DNA of 33,150 nucleotides from a virus, in IMG/VR virus record IMGVR_UViG_3300028920_000189, positions 1 to 33,150 of that record, one strand, 5' to 3'. The notes under the pieces are model-generated. The model was not told the origin of the DNA, did no database searches, and saw only the letters and a program-made list of their open reading frames with translations. The stretch's first letter is position 1. Every line of letters starts with the position of its first letter. A program made the position numbers and the translations under genes. This document shows, piece after piece, positions 24,943 to 31,883 of the stretch.

Positions 24943-25316
24943 CACGCCTTCCCGATGACTCGCGTCGAACCAACGAACGCACCAAGTGAATCCGCTACGT
25001 CATTGTACAATCCGTACTTGCGCCCAATATACGGACGCATCGTGTGAAAGATGAACGTGTCGAGTCGAGCCTGCACGATGATGTACGCTTCCTCCGTTGT
25101 AAGCTGGTCATGGTACACGACCACTGCCACATCCTTCACTTCGGATGCAACTGCCTTCGCCTCGACTGCAACATCATCATCCATGTTCTCACCAAGACGC
25201 AATAAAACATCCGACATCTGATTCAGCACTCTGCTCATCGAAACAAAGTCATCCGTGATACGCAGGTTCTGCATCATCAACGACAGTTCGTAATAGCTGT
25301 TATCTTGAAATCGCAT
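24942..25316 (-). CDS. Helical protein, unknown
   Basis: This protein of about 124 residues is helical with regularly spaced hydrophobic residues and no Cys. The start at ATG 25316 is only weakly supported by AGAG upstream; it overlaps the previous gene by 17 bases. A longer frame to 25376 exists but lies inside the previous gene. No family recognised. Confidence 0.58.
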   Translation of the reverse strand: MRFQDNSYYELSLMMQNLRITDDFVSMSRVLNQMSDVLLRLGENMDDDVAVEAKAVASEVKDVAVVVYHDQLTTEEAYIIVQARLDTFIFHTMRPYIGRKYGLYNDVADSLGAFVGSTRVIGKA

Positions 25317-25629
25317 GAATTGCTCTGGCCAGTGCCTGAGAGAGATCGGCTGAAGCTCCCTCTGCTGCAACCTCACCTGGATCAGTCGTGATCCACACTA
25401 GCCACTTTCTTCCGTTTGGGCTGTCGTACTTTCGTAACTCGACTTTTCTTACGCCTGCTTCCACCAGACTGCTTTCGAGTTGGCTTATCACGTCCGCCAC
25501 TTCCGGGCTCAGATTCACGTTTGGCAGATTTTCTTTTGGCTTTCGTACTCGCAGCTTTCTTTGACTTTTCGCTTCGGAAGTGCTTTGCTGCACGGGCTCT
25601 GTTTTTCGCAAAGGTTTCCTCACGCGCAC
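25300..25629 (-). CDS. Small protein with RVRKPK motifs (GTG start), largely inside the previous gene
   Basis: This 109-residue protein starts at GTG 25629, preceded by a good GGAGGAAC ribosome site. The N-terminal 35 residues are basic, with two RVRKP motifs. The rest (LSPEVADVISQLESSLVEAG...VELRKYDSPNGRKWLVWITTDPG) looks like a compact alpha-beta domain. About 248 bases overlap the upstream zinc-finger gene in another frame. Both frames look protein-like, so genuine overprinting or a frameshift fusion are open possibilities. Confidence 0.58.
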   Translation of the reverse strand: MRVRKPLRKTEPVQQSTSEAKSQRKLRVRKPKENLPNVNLSPEVADVISQLESSLVEAGVRKVELRKYDSPNGRKWLVWITTDPGEVAAEGASADLSQALARAIHAISR

Positions 25630-25900
25630 GTATTCGTTCCTCCGCGTTCGTGATCTCCCTCAACTTTTCTATCGTACACATGTCCGATGGATCGTCAACT
25701 TCACATGCCTCACGACAAGCATAGCAAATCAACGTATCACCAGTCGGATGCGTTGGCATTCCATCGTACGGTTCCACCTGTACGACAGCCGCTTCTCTGA
25801 TCCTCGAAATTCCAACCCCGCATGTCACACACACCGGGTAACACTCTGGTGCATACTTGAAGTAGCGCCAGGCATCTTCGCCAATTGCCGCTGGTTTCAT
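25382..25900 (-). CDS. Zinc-finger protein with long basic tail
   Basis: This 172-residue protein has an N-terminal metal site of two CxxC pairs (CVTCG near 24-28 and CYACREAC near 58-65). From about residue 85 a long tail consists mostly of Lys, Arg and Ser and includes TKVRQPKRKK. The basic tail coincides with the overlap with the next gene. ATG 25900 overlaps the upstream stop (ATGA). A nucleic-acid role fits the composition. Confidence 0.62.
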   Translation of the reverse strand: MKPAAIGEDAWRYFKYAPECYPVCVTCGVGISRIREAAVVQVEPYDGMPTHPTGDTLICYACREACEVDDPSDMCTIEKLREITNAEERIRAREETFAKNRARAAKHFRSEKSKKAASTKAKRKSAKRESEPGSGGRDKPTRKQSGGSRRKKSRVTKVRQPKRKKVASVDHD

Positions 25901-26313
25901 GAGAATTGTACCGAGTCGTCCTTGTAGCGATCCGTCAGGTACTGGATCACATTCATCGTATACGCGAAAGAGTATGGTCCCTTCACACGCTCGAATGCTT
26001 CATGGTCATCGAGCAACCACAGCACCATCTCAATCATCTGCATTGACCGATTGACACCAGCAGAATTCTTGTCGAGTACATACGTGAATGCTCGCTTGAG
26101 CAGAACAATGAGCATGATCCTGGCATTCTCTTCAGTCGGTTGAGTGTACGTCCAGAACTCTCGTGTGATTTCCAACCGCTTGCCGTCAAGTTGTTCCAGT
26201 ACCTCGTACGACGCGAATGCCAAGAGAACTTCCTGGCGAATCTTGAGTGGGTCAAGCTCTGGTCTACCGCGAAACTCTCGCAGCTTATCCAAAATGTCCT
26301 GATTGTTTTTCAT
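25897..26313 (-). CDS. Helical protein, unknown
   Basis: This 138-residue, mostly helical protein has alternating hydrophobic and charged residues, for example ARIMLIVLLKRAFTYVL near 64-80. It could be a small cytosolic regulator or structural chaperone. ATG 26313 has only a weak upstream site. Its stop overlaps the start of the next gene (ATGA). Family not recognised. Confidence 0.6.
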   Translation of the reverse strand: MKNNQDILDKLREFRGRPELDPLKIRQEVLLAFASYEVLEQLDGKRLEITREFWTYTQPTEENARIMLIVLLKRAFTYVLDKNSAGVNRSMQMIEMVLWLLDDHEAFERVKGPYSFAYTMNVIQYLTDRYKDDSVQFS

Positions 26314-26321
26314 GAGCTTAT

Positions 26322-26483
26322 TTACGCTTGAGCATCTCTTGCATCTAAATACTGTTCCATCGTCTTCTCAAATTCCTTGATGGAACCTTCAACCTGGGCA
26401 AGCGTATCGTGCAATGTAGTCAACTGATCAATAAGCTTCTTGATCGCGTTTCTACTATCCCTGATTCTCTCTGTGATTTTCAT
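26322..26483 (-). CDS. Small coiled-coil protein
   Basis: This 53-residue peptide from ATG 26483 is a nearly continuous heptad-like helix (NAIKKLIDQLTTLHDTLAQV). It lies between two better supported genes with gaps of 8-10 bases. There is no ribosome site, so the call rests on tight spacing and coding-like composition. Confidence 0.45.
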   Translation of the reverse strand: MKITERIRDSRNAIKKLIDQLTTLHDTLAQVEGSIKEFEKTMEQYLDARDAQA

Positions 26484-26493
26484 GACTATCACA

Positions 26494-26940
26494 TTACTCT
26501 TCGAGAATGTTCTGGGCATTCTCCCACGACTCGTCGAGCTGTTCCTCCCATTGCAGGAGATGCTCCAACATGCCACGAACCCATGCATTCTTCTTGAGCT
26601 TGCTCGTGATCTCGACGCGTGCAGAACGAATCGCCTTGAGTCCAATACGAATCTTCTTGAGCGCATTCACAATCGCTGTCGCTCTGATACCAGAATCTTC
26701 ATCCGATTCATCCATGATCGAATTGACTACAAACTTCGCTTCATCCACAGAGCAACGAGCGGCAGAGTACGCTGACAGTGCAGCAGAGATATTCTCCGGG
26801 CTCGCCATCGTACGAGACCGACGCTTGGTCTCTTTCTTCGGCTCCGTCTTCTTGGTTGCCTTGGTCGTCTTCTTCTTCGGCTCCGTCTTCTTGGTTGCCT
26901 TGGTCGTCTTCTTCTTGGGTGTACGTGTCTTGGTTGCCAT
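26494..26940 (-). CDS. Lys-rich histone-H1-like N-terminus with helical domain
   Basis: This 148-residue protein has a first part (1-45) that is a Lys/Thr/Pro repeat: the unit TTKATKKTEPKKK occurs twice, encoded by a 39-bp tandem repeat. Such tails resemble bacterial and phage histone H1-like proteins that bind DNA non-specifically. The rest is a helical domain without a recognised signature. The start is ATG 26940 with GAGAGGGG upstream. A 21-bp inverted repeat sits just upstream of that ribosome site. Confidence 0.65.
   Translation of the reverse strand: MATKTRTPKKKTTKATKKTEPKKKTTKATKKTEPKKETKRRSRTMASPENISAALSAYSAARCSVDEAKFVVNSIMDESDEDSGIRATAIVNALKKIRIGLKAIRSARVEITSKLKKNAWVRGMLEHLLQWEEQLDESWENAQNILEE
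26842..26918. repeat. 39-bp tandem repeat, two copies
   Basis: Two near-identical 39-bp units encode the TTKATKKTEPKKK repeat of the Lys-rich gene. Unit number is likely to vary between relatives. Confidence 0.8.
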
Positions 26941-26955
26941 AATGGTCCCCTCTCT

Positions 26956-26976
26956 TGACGTTATCATGCAACGTCA
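26956..26976. promoter_or_regulatory. Inverted repeat upstream of the Lys-rich gene
   Basis: TGACGTT and AACGTCA are separated by 7 bp, 15 nt upstream of ATG 26940. It is unrelated in sequence to the dispersed palindrome. The position suits an operator or a 5' leader hairpin. Confidence 0.45.
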
Positions 26977-27009
26977 TTATCTGAATTCAAACTGAAAGTG
27001 GTGAGTGTG

Positions 27010-27195
27010 CTACCAGATGTCGCGTGTCCATCTATCACACGAATTTCCGCCATCGGTCCAACCAATGAACGGACATGTACCGGAGCGAGCAGGAGCATCG
27101 AACTGGTCGTAGTGCAGACAATACTTGCACATCTTTCGAGTTCTGGCCAAGTAGCCTATCAAGAACGTCAGCACCGACAGTATTCGAGAAATCAT
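27010..27195 (-). CDS. Small Cys-rich protein with hydrophobic N-terminus
   Basis: This 61-residue protein starts with a hydrophobic stretch (ILSVLTFLIGYL) and then carries CKYC...CPFIG...CDRW, likely zinc-binding. The Cys part resembles the plus-strand gene at 18832. The start at ATG 27195 overlaps the previous stop as ATGA. An internal ATG (27132) before CKYC is possible if the hydrophobic part is not translated. Confidence 0.58.
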   Translation of the reverse strand: MISRILSVLTFLIGYLARTRKMCKYCLHYDQFDAPARSGTCPFIGWTDGGNSCDRWTRDIW

Positions 27196-27455
27196 TTCTT
27201 CACCCGTAGCATCCTGCGAATACGAGCTTTCAACTCGTCACATGCGCCCATGAGTTGAAATGGATTCCCACCTTCATCGAAGATTGTAGCTGCTGTGCCA
27301 TCGTTGAACGTGACAACGATTCCGACACCGACTGCACGACTGGTTTCCGATTCAAGCATCTTCGCGACACCACGTAACGTGTCAACCACAGCCGACGTTT
27401 CACCGTCGATGAACGCTTGCTTCTGCTTTTCGCCCTCGATAACGAGAAGTCTCAT
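27192..27455 (-). CDS. Small alpha-beta protein, unknown
   Basis: This 87-residue protein runs from a strand-like MRLLVIEGE through a helix to GVGIVVTFNDGTAATIFD and a basic C-terminal helix. AAAGGA precedes ATG 27455. It is ATGA-coupled to both neighbours. No signature identified. Confidence 0.62.
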   Translation of the reverse strand: MRLLVIEGEKQKQAFIDGETSAVVDTLRGVAKMLESETSRAVGVGIVVTFNDGTAATIFDEGGNPFQLMGACDELKARIRRMLRVKK

Positions 27456-28024
27456 GTTCGTCCTTTGAGCAGATACGTAACCGTCATCGTCAGCGCATCA
27501 AACGCTGCATCGCTGTTCACTATCGAGAAGTGGTCGTACTCACTCGACAGTGGCCAGTTCAAAATGGCTGGGTCGCCCACCAGTCTTGCACCAGTCTGGG
27601 CATCGGGGTCGGGGTCTTCGATGTACACGTTGATTACACACCCAACCGGGTGAGTCAGCTTGAGTGTGCAACCACGCAAACTCAGGTTAGGTCGCAAGTC
27701 CGTGCTGATTGGCCAACATGGATCAAGCGTCAAGAGTGCCGTGCGTCTGTACTTCAGCTTCGGCAACTCATTGAGCACACCTTTCACCAGATTTTTGCCA
27801 CCAAGCGACTTACCCACCACGAGCAATTCATTGTCGGGTGAGTTATGCTTCAAGATGTAACGTCGGAACTTCCGACATCTCGACATGAGTAGCATGGACC
27901 TACGTGCCAAGAACTTGAACTCAATCCCTCCTCCTACCAAAAACTCCCGAACCATCCTAGCCGTTCTGGTTTCTCGACGCCTGACGCTGGCACTCCAACC
28001 ATTCATGACCGCTACGATAAGCAT
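27452..28024 (-). CDS. Alpha/beta-hydrolase-like protein next to the SLT lytic enzyme
   Basis: This 190-residue protein has a nucleophile-elbow sequence ELLVVGKSLGGKN (66-78) with Ser73, followed by a strand ending LLTLDPCWP (Asp101) and a late DHFSIVNSD (His165). The order Ser, Asp, His and spacing fit an alpha/beta hydrolase (esterase or lipase type). It directly follows the SLT gene (TAGATG), so a lysis or envelope-lipid role, as for esterase-type lysins, is possible. The fold is shorter than usual at the N-terminus. Substrate unknown. Confidence 0.62.
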   Translation of the reverse strand: MLIVAVMNGWSASVRRRETRTARMVREFLVGGGIEFKFLARRSMLLMSRCRKFRRYILKHNSPDNELLVVGKSLGGKNLVKGVLNELPKLKYRRTALLTLDPCWPISTDLRPNLSLRGCTLKLTHPVGCVINVYIEDPDPDAQTGARLVGDPAILNWPLSSEYDHFSIVNSDAAFDALTMTVTYLLKGRT

Positions 28025-28651
28025 CTACTGCCAGTTCCTTCCACCGATCTGCTTGTAATACTTGTAGGCGCGTTGCACCGGGCGTGTAGTCTTGGCGTAG
28101 CTGTCAGACGGACAACGCCCCATGCCATATGCAGCAATCCAACGTGCCCATGTACCACCACACTTACGCCGCGCCTCTGCCAGATACGCAGCCCCAGTCT
28201 CGACTTGGCAGTACGCCTTGCTGGCATTCACGCCCATTCGACCTTTCACAGGAAGTAAATGATGATTGCAGTCCGCTGGCCTGAAGTTGAGTGCGACTCC
28301 GTGTGTCTGCATCAACCCATACTCACCAAGCTCACCACGCTTCCGTCGGTTCTCGACAGCTTCTGATAAGCTCGACTCCTTGAACGCAATTGCAACCAGC
28401 AACAACGGGTCAATGTTGTGTCGCTGGCCAGCGTTATAGAATATGGCAGTGAGCCGCTTTGCACGCTCGTCACTGATCGCGGGCTGTAGCTCGCGAATCC
28501 CGTACTCGATGGACGACAACGCGCCTGTATCACCAATCGCAGTCGAGACAATCCTGCCTCCACAATCGGCGATCAAGAAGAACAGTGTCAGTGCCGCCAC
28601 AATTCCAACTGACCACAATACAGCGGGCAACCAAGTACGCTCATTTGACAT
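28025..28651 (-). CDS. Membrane-anchored SLT-type lytic transglycosylase/lysozyme
   Basis: This 208-residue protein has one N-terminal membrane segment (about 8-28) and an SLT lysozyme-like domain. That domain holds AIAFKESSL with catalytic Glu92, GEYGLMQTHG (109-118) and IAAYGMGRC (172-180), the standard order of family-1 lytic transglycosylases. It would cleave the glycan backbone at the outer face of the inner membrane, either for DNA entry or lysis. AAGGAGGT precedes ATG 28651, and one half of the dispersed palindrome lies further upstream. Confidence 0.82.
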   Translation of the reverse strand: MSNERTWLPAVLWSVGIVAALTLFFLIADCGGRIVSTAIGDTGALSSIEYGIRELQPAISDERAKRLTAIFYNAGQRHNIDPLLLVAIAFKESSLSEAVENRRKRGELGEYGLMQTHGVALNFRPADCNHHLLPVKGRMGVNASKAYCQVETGAAYLAEARRKCGGTWARWIAAYGMGRCPSDSYAKTTRPVQRAYKYYKQIGGRNWQ

Positions 28652-28666
28652 AGCATACCTCCTTTT

Positions 28667-28683
28667 CCGTCAACGGTTTTACA
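28667..28683. promoter_or_regulatory. Dispersed palindrome, copy 7 (half-site)
   Basis: Only the right arm (GGTTTTACA, 28675-28683) and the inner AAC of the left arm are kept. It lies 15 nt upstream of ATG 28651, the same position as the perfect copies before other genes, so it is probably a decayed or weak site. Confidence 0.45.
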
Positions 28684-28733
28684 ACATTTTGGTTGATGAT
28701 GCTACTTTTGGAAGGGAAAATGCGAGGATATGA

Positions 28734-29024
28734 CTACCGTTTGGCCCACTCTTTGAACGCGGTGATCAGGCTCGACTTCACGTTGATACCTTCCTTCCGC
28801 ATCTCGGTTTCGAGTGCTTCCAACATCTGCTCGTGCGGCTCGATGATCCTGTCACAATCATTCAGCGCTTGTGCGTACTTGGTCTTGCCCTCGTCGTTAC
28901 CACCGGCATCGTCCCACTTCTGGCGCGCACTCTCCAGTGCACCCTTCCGCGCACGCTCTGCCTGGATGCGCTCGCGGTACAAATTAGCAACCATACACGC
29001 AGTGATCACTGTCAACAACTTCAT
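28734..29024 (-). CDS. Small protein with N-terminal hydrophobic segment
   Basis: This 96-residue protein has a short hydrophobic start (MKLLTVITACMVANLY) followed by charged helices. It may be secreted, with a Cys at position 10 in a lipoprotein-like spot (ITAC), or only membrane-associated. GAGGAG precedes ATG 29024. A perfect palindrome lies 16 nt upstream. A spanin-like lipoprotein is one possibility given the nearby SLT gene. Confidence 0.6.
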   Translation of the reverse strand: MKLLTVITACMVANLYRERIQAERARKGALESARQKWDDAGGNDEGKTKYAQALNDCDRIIEPHEQMLEALETEMRKEGINVKSSLITAFKEWAKR

Positions 29025-29040
29025 GTCTCTCTCCTCTGGC

Positions 29041-29057
29041 TGTAAAACGGTTTTACA
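29041..29057. promoter_or_regulatory. Dispersed 17-bp palindrome, copy 8 (perfect)
   Basis: TGTAAAACGGTTTTACA, 16 nt upstream of ATG 29024 on the minus strand, in the 50-nt gap after the 29075-29770 gene. Confidence 0.85.
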
Positions 29058-29074
29058 ACTATACAGCCTTCCAA

Positions 29075-29770
29075 CTATTCAATCAACGATTCCAGCTTCG
29101 CAACCAAGTCGAACGCAGTCTTGCCTTCGCCGAAATGGAACTCGTTCCACTCTTCAGGCTTCATCTCCGTTCCACCACCGCGTTTCTTCAACCACTCTAT
29201 CGAATCTTCCCATGTCATCAATTCGTCTTTCTCGTAATCGAAATGCGGAAATGACTCAGTAACAGAGTAACTCGTCACTACCTCGCCCTCATCAGACTCA
29301 CGCAGCAACTCAGCTACCTTTCCCCAACCATCGTAACCCTGTGACTCTTCTCTGAGAATGCCGATCTTGAGTCCCTCGTCAATGATGTCTGCAAGCCAGG
29401 CACGGTTAGGTCCATCTACCCACAAATGAATCTCACACTGACCATGAATCCATGCGATGAACTTCATCGAGTCCGAACCGATCTTCACAATCGTGTTCAA
29501 CTCGCACTGGAAAAGATCCCATTCCTCTCCCGCAATCTCCCGCATACCACCACCGGCAGTGGACAATGCATACCGAAGCATCATCGGAGCAGGATCTTCT
29601 CCCAAGCCAAGTGCCACAAATATACGTTTGGCTTTGTCTCCGTCGAACCTCATCCCTTCCAGATCAACAATCGACCTGAAGATGTTGCCAATCAGCACAC
29701 TACAATACGCCCGCTCTCGTCCACCCACATAGACAGTCTTCTCTTTTGTATGAAACGCGATGCTGCTCAT
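29075..29770 (-). CDS. Hypothetical protein
   Basis: This 231-residue acidic protein of mixed alpha-beta composition has no recognised motif. It is the longest unknown gene of the right-hand accessory operon. It overlaps the preceding small gene as ATGA. Composition and packing leave little doubt that it is coding. Function unknown. Confidence 0.68.
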   Translation of the reverse strand: MSSIAFHTKEKTVYVGGRERAYCSVLIGNIFRSIVDLEGMRFDGDKAKRIFVALGLGEDPAPMMLRYALSTAGGGMREIAGEEWDLFQCELNTIVKIGSDSMKFIAWIHGQCEIHLWVDGPNRAWLADIIDEGLKIGILREESQGYDGWGKVAELLRESDEGEVVTSYSVTESFPHFDYEKDELMTWEDSIEWLKKRGGGTEMKPEEWNEFHFGEGKTAFDLVAKLESLIE

Positions 29771-29889
29771 GACACCTTGTCCTTGTAACCGGCTCGTGTA
29801 ATATCCCGCGACCCAACCACATATGCATCATCGAGATCATAACCACAACGACACTCCCATGATACTTTTAGATTTTCATCAATGCTCAT
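29767..29889 (-). CDS. Very small protein directly behind a palindrome
   Basis: This 40-residue peptide from ATG 29889 has a CRCG Cys pair. A perfect dispersed palindrome ends 1 nt before the ATG, so there is no Shine-Dalgarno. A longer frame from 29994 would translate the palindrome, and its start is only weakly supported. The stop overlaps the next start as ATGA, which favours a real gene. Confidence 0.45.
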   Translation of the reverse strand: MSIDENLKVSWECRCGYDLDDAYVVGSRDITRAGYKDKVS

Positions 29890-29890
29890 C

Positions 29891-29907
29891 TGTAAAACCG
29901 TTTTACA
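29891..29907. promoter_or_regulatory. Dispersed 17-bp palindrome, copy 9 (perfect)
   Basis: TGTAAAACCGTTTTACA with a C centre on the plus strand, as in copy 1. It ends one base before ATG 29889 on the minus strand, in the ribosome-site position. Confidence 0.85.
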
Positions 29908-30014
29908 ACCTTCCTGTACCACCATATCCGTGGACGCCAATGAATCCACCACCAGCGGAACCTCGCGTCCAGTATCAGATACCGAAGCTTCCATGTCAGT
30001 AGCCTAGACATCTA

Positions 30015-30236
30015 TCAGTCAACCAACCCAACCGCACGTGCATCGTCCGGTCCTACACGAATCACAATGTACGTATGGTCTTTCTTCATCGTACCCAACG
30101 GTGGATCAGTCTTCAGCCAATCCGCGAATCGGATTCTGATATACCCAGGCATCGCACTATCGTAGTAACACTTCACACAATACCCGGTACGACTCCCGCT
30201 GTATTTCCGCATTACCAAGTAAACGTTCTCACCCAT
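30015..30236 (-). CDS. Small protein, unknown
   Basis: This 73-residue beta-rich basic protein from ATG 30236 contains YCVKCYY, a single CxxC pair. It overlaps or abuts the preceding gene end (TGACATG). The longer frame to 30305 lies inside that gene. No family recognised. Confidence 0.52.
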   Translation of the reverse strand: MGENVYLVMRKYSGSRTGYCVKCYYDSAMPGYIRIRFADWLKTDPPLGTMKKDHTYIVIRVGPDDARAVGLVD

Positions 30237-30237
30237 G

Positions 30238-30420
30238 TCACTTCTCGTCTTTCGAGAACTTCTTGTTCGACAGTTGCAACGCACTTGAGATTTCTCTGAG
30301 TGCATTCACAAACACACACGACTTAGCTATCGTGTTAGTTATCGTGGACTTCTGCGTATACGCAATGCACCTGTCATCACACACACGGTTGAAGTCAACC
30401 CAGCAACGTTCTTTACTCAT
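30238..30420 (-). CDS. Small Cys-containing protein
   Basis: This 60-residue protein from ATG 30420 is ATGA-coupled to the previous gene. It has three scattered Cys and a basic C-terminus. Coding status rests on tight coupling to both neighbours. Function unknown. Confidence 0.5.
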   Translation of the reverse strand: MSKERCWVDFNRVCDDRCIAYTQKSTITNTIAKSCVFVNALREISSALQLSNKKFSKDEK

Positions 30421-30611
30421 CTGTTCATATCCTCGAATGGTTTGAGTAGCGTTACCTCGTACGTACGCTTGCATTTCTCGCAATGTACGTTCACCCAACC
30501 CATGGGCATCTCTCCGTGTTCCGACCACACATCAATTTCGTTTTCCTCCAAGAACTTCCGCAATTCCAGTAGATGTTCACATGGAGGTTCTTTCCCATAT
30601 TGTCCCCACAT
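30417..30611 (-). CDS. Small protein with CEKC motif, first gene of the accessory operon
   Basis: This 64-residue protein has ELRKFLEENEIDVW followed by VHCEKCKRTYEV, a CxxC pair that with CEH near residue 10 could bind metal. The start at ATG 30611 was chosen (GAGAGG about 10 nt upstream); a TTG at 30665 extends the frame. It is the last coding unit before the gene-poor right end, and a perfect palindrome lies about 120 bp upstream. Confidence 0.52.
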   Translation of the reverse strand: MWGQYGKEPPCEHLLELRKFLEENEIDVWSEHGEMPMGWVNVHCEKCKRTYEVTLLKPFEDMNR

Positions 30612-30733
30612 CAGACTAATCCTCTCTGTCGCTGATTGTTTCGGAGACACTGTGCTCCACCCCAATTATCTGTCCCGACCACCACATCTGGTGGACCCAC
30701 GGTCTTCAGAAGGAAGATCCTAGTTAGTAGACC

Positions 30734-30750
30734 TGTAAAACGGTTTTACA
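30734..30750. promoter_or_regulatory. Dispersed 17-bp palindrome, copy 10 (perfect)
   Basis: TGTAAAACGGTTTTACA at the boundary between the minus-strand accessory operon and the gene-poor right end. It is well placed to control the first transcript of that operon. Confidence 0.85.
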
Positions 30751-30821
30751 ACTCCTCCTACACCCCACCGTGGCCACGGCAGAAAAACCCCGTCGCCACA
30801 CCGCTACCCTAGTGCGAAACA

Positions 30822-30860
30822 CCAAATCTGAAAAATCCGAATTTTGTGCGCGCATCAGGG
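30822..30860 (+). repeat. 39-bp direct repeat, copy A
   Basis: It starts CCAAATCTGAAAAA and ends GTGCGCGCATCAGGG. It differs from copy B at 3 of 39 positions, all in the middle. Copies are 95 bp apart. Confidence 0.85.
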
Positions 30861-30916
30861 CGTGTCCACGCTGGTGGAAATCTGTCCACGCATACCGCTA
30901 CATATATGCACAAAAG

Positions 30917-30955
30917 CCAAATCTGAAAAACTCCAATTTTGTGCGCGCATCAGGG
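30917..30955 (+). repeat. 39-bp direct repeat, copy B
   Basis: Second copy of the 39-bp repeat, same orientation, 36 of 39 bases identical to copy A. Confidence 0.85.
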
Positions 30956-31546
30956 TGGGGCTTGCCGGAACGGCGTGCGTACGTTTTCCCATGAAGTTTT
31001 TGAAATTCGTTTCATGTGCATATGCAATACCAATTGCAATTCCAACCTACACGTTGCATGCATACATATCTTGTTCTTGCAATGGCAAGCCCCGTGCCAT
31101 GTCCCGTGTCACGCATGTGTGAAGCCACGACGTCTCTTCGCGTGTCATATACGTGCCTACTTCGAAATTGCAAAGCAAATTGCTACAACCAATTAGTATG
31201 TTGGATTGCAACCCATGTGCCAAAGTGGTGCCATGTATGTTTGAAATGGACTTGCAAATTGCAGCAACTTGGCCTTGGCTTTGCAAGTGTAATTTGCATT
31301 TCCACGTTACACGTTAGACACAAGGCTAAAACCATCATATGGGTGCGTGGACACGACTAGTACATGTGTGTACGTGGCTTGTTCTTCTTTGGATTCGTGC
31401 GTACATATGGGTACAGTGCTGAATTAGTACGTCGACGTCTATATGTGTGTAGACATAGCGTGGTCTTTAGTATGTTTACGTCCACGTTGGAACAACGTGT
31501 GCGTATATATGTATGCGATTAGTAAAATTGGTATCGTTGGTCTAGT

Positions 31547-31563
31547 TGTAAAACCGTTATACA
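31547..31563. promoter_or_regulatory. Dispersed palindrome, copy 11 (one mismatch)
   Basis: TGTAAAACCGTTATACA matches 16 of 17 bases. It lies about 60 bp before the first iteron cluster, not next to a recognised gene. Confidence 0.7.
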
Positions 31564-31623
31564 GACTGTAATGCGCGTGTCTATACCACGTGCATAAACT
31601 CGCGTGTGCTGGCGTGTCGTTGG

Positions 31624-31768
31624 TGTTACACCCCTGTTACACCCCCTGGCCCAGTGAAATCGCTTGGTTAGCAGCGTGGCTGAATTGGTGTTACACCCCG
31701 AAAGCCCAGTGATTCCGGTGTGCTGGCAGATGTTACACCCCCCTGTTACACCCCAGGTGTTACACCCC
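31624..31768 (+). repeat. Iteron-like cluster A: six copies of TGTTACACCCC
   Basis: Exact copies begin at 31624, 31635, 31689, 31731, 31744 and 31758, all in the same orientation. The first two are directly adjacent (11-bp period), and the last three are 13-14 bp apart. GCCCAGTGA also recurs after two of the copies (31649 and 31704). Head-to-tail short repeats near helical spacing are typical of initiator-protein binding sites. Confidence 0.8.
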
Positions 31769-31883
31769 CCATTACTTGTGTACGTATACAGTGGACGTGC
31801 GTGTGTGTACTCGTGTGCGTGTCGAAGTAACGCGTGTGAGTAGAGCGGCGGACTTGGCACAGCCCATGCACCACTCTCGGGGC

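Larger units (their letters stand above)
30751..31883. other. Gene-poor region with repeats
   Basis: No convincing gene is seen in about 1.1 kb. Open frames here are short, overlap in several phases and lack ribosome sites. The region holds two 39-bp direct repeats, many CACGT and TTGCAA-type words, several copies of ATTAGTA, a degenerate palindrome, and the first iteron cluster. Composition differs from the coding parts (alternating purine-pyrimidine words such as TGTGTG, CATATG). It may be a replication or control region. Confidence 0.6.

Noticed and set aside
29890-29994. Longer version of the 40-residue gene starting at 29994
   Set aside because: It would translate the palindrome, and its start has only weak support. 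It remains possible.
30770-31360. Several plus-strand open frames in the gene-poor region
   Set aside because: They overlap in different phases, lack ribosome sites, and one is built mainly from the two 39-bp DNA repeats.
31624-31770. G-quadruplex or telomere-like element on the minus strand
   Set aside because: G-runs exist but are separated by 7-10 nt loops, so stable quadruplexes are not clearly predicted.
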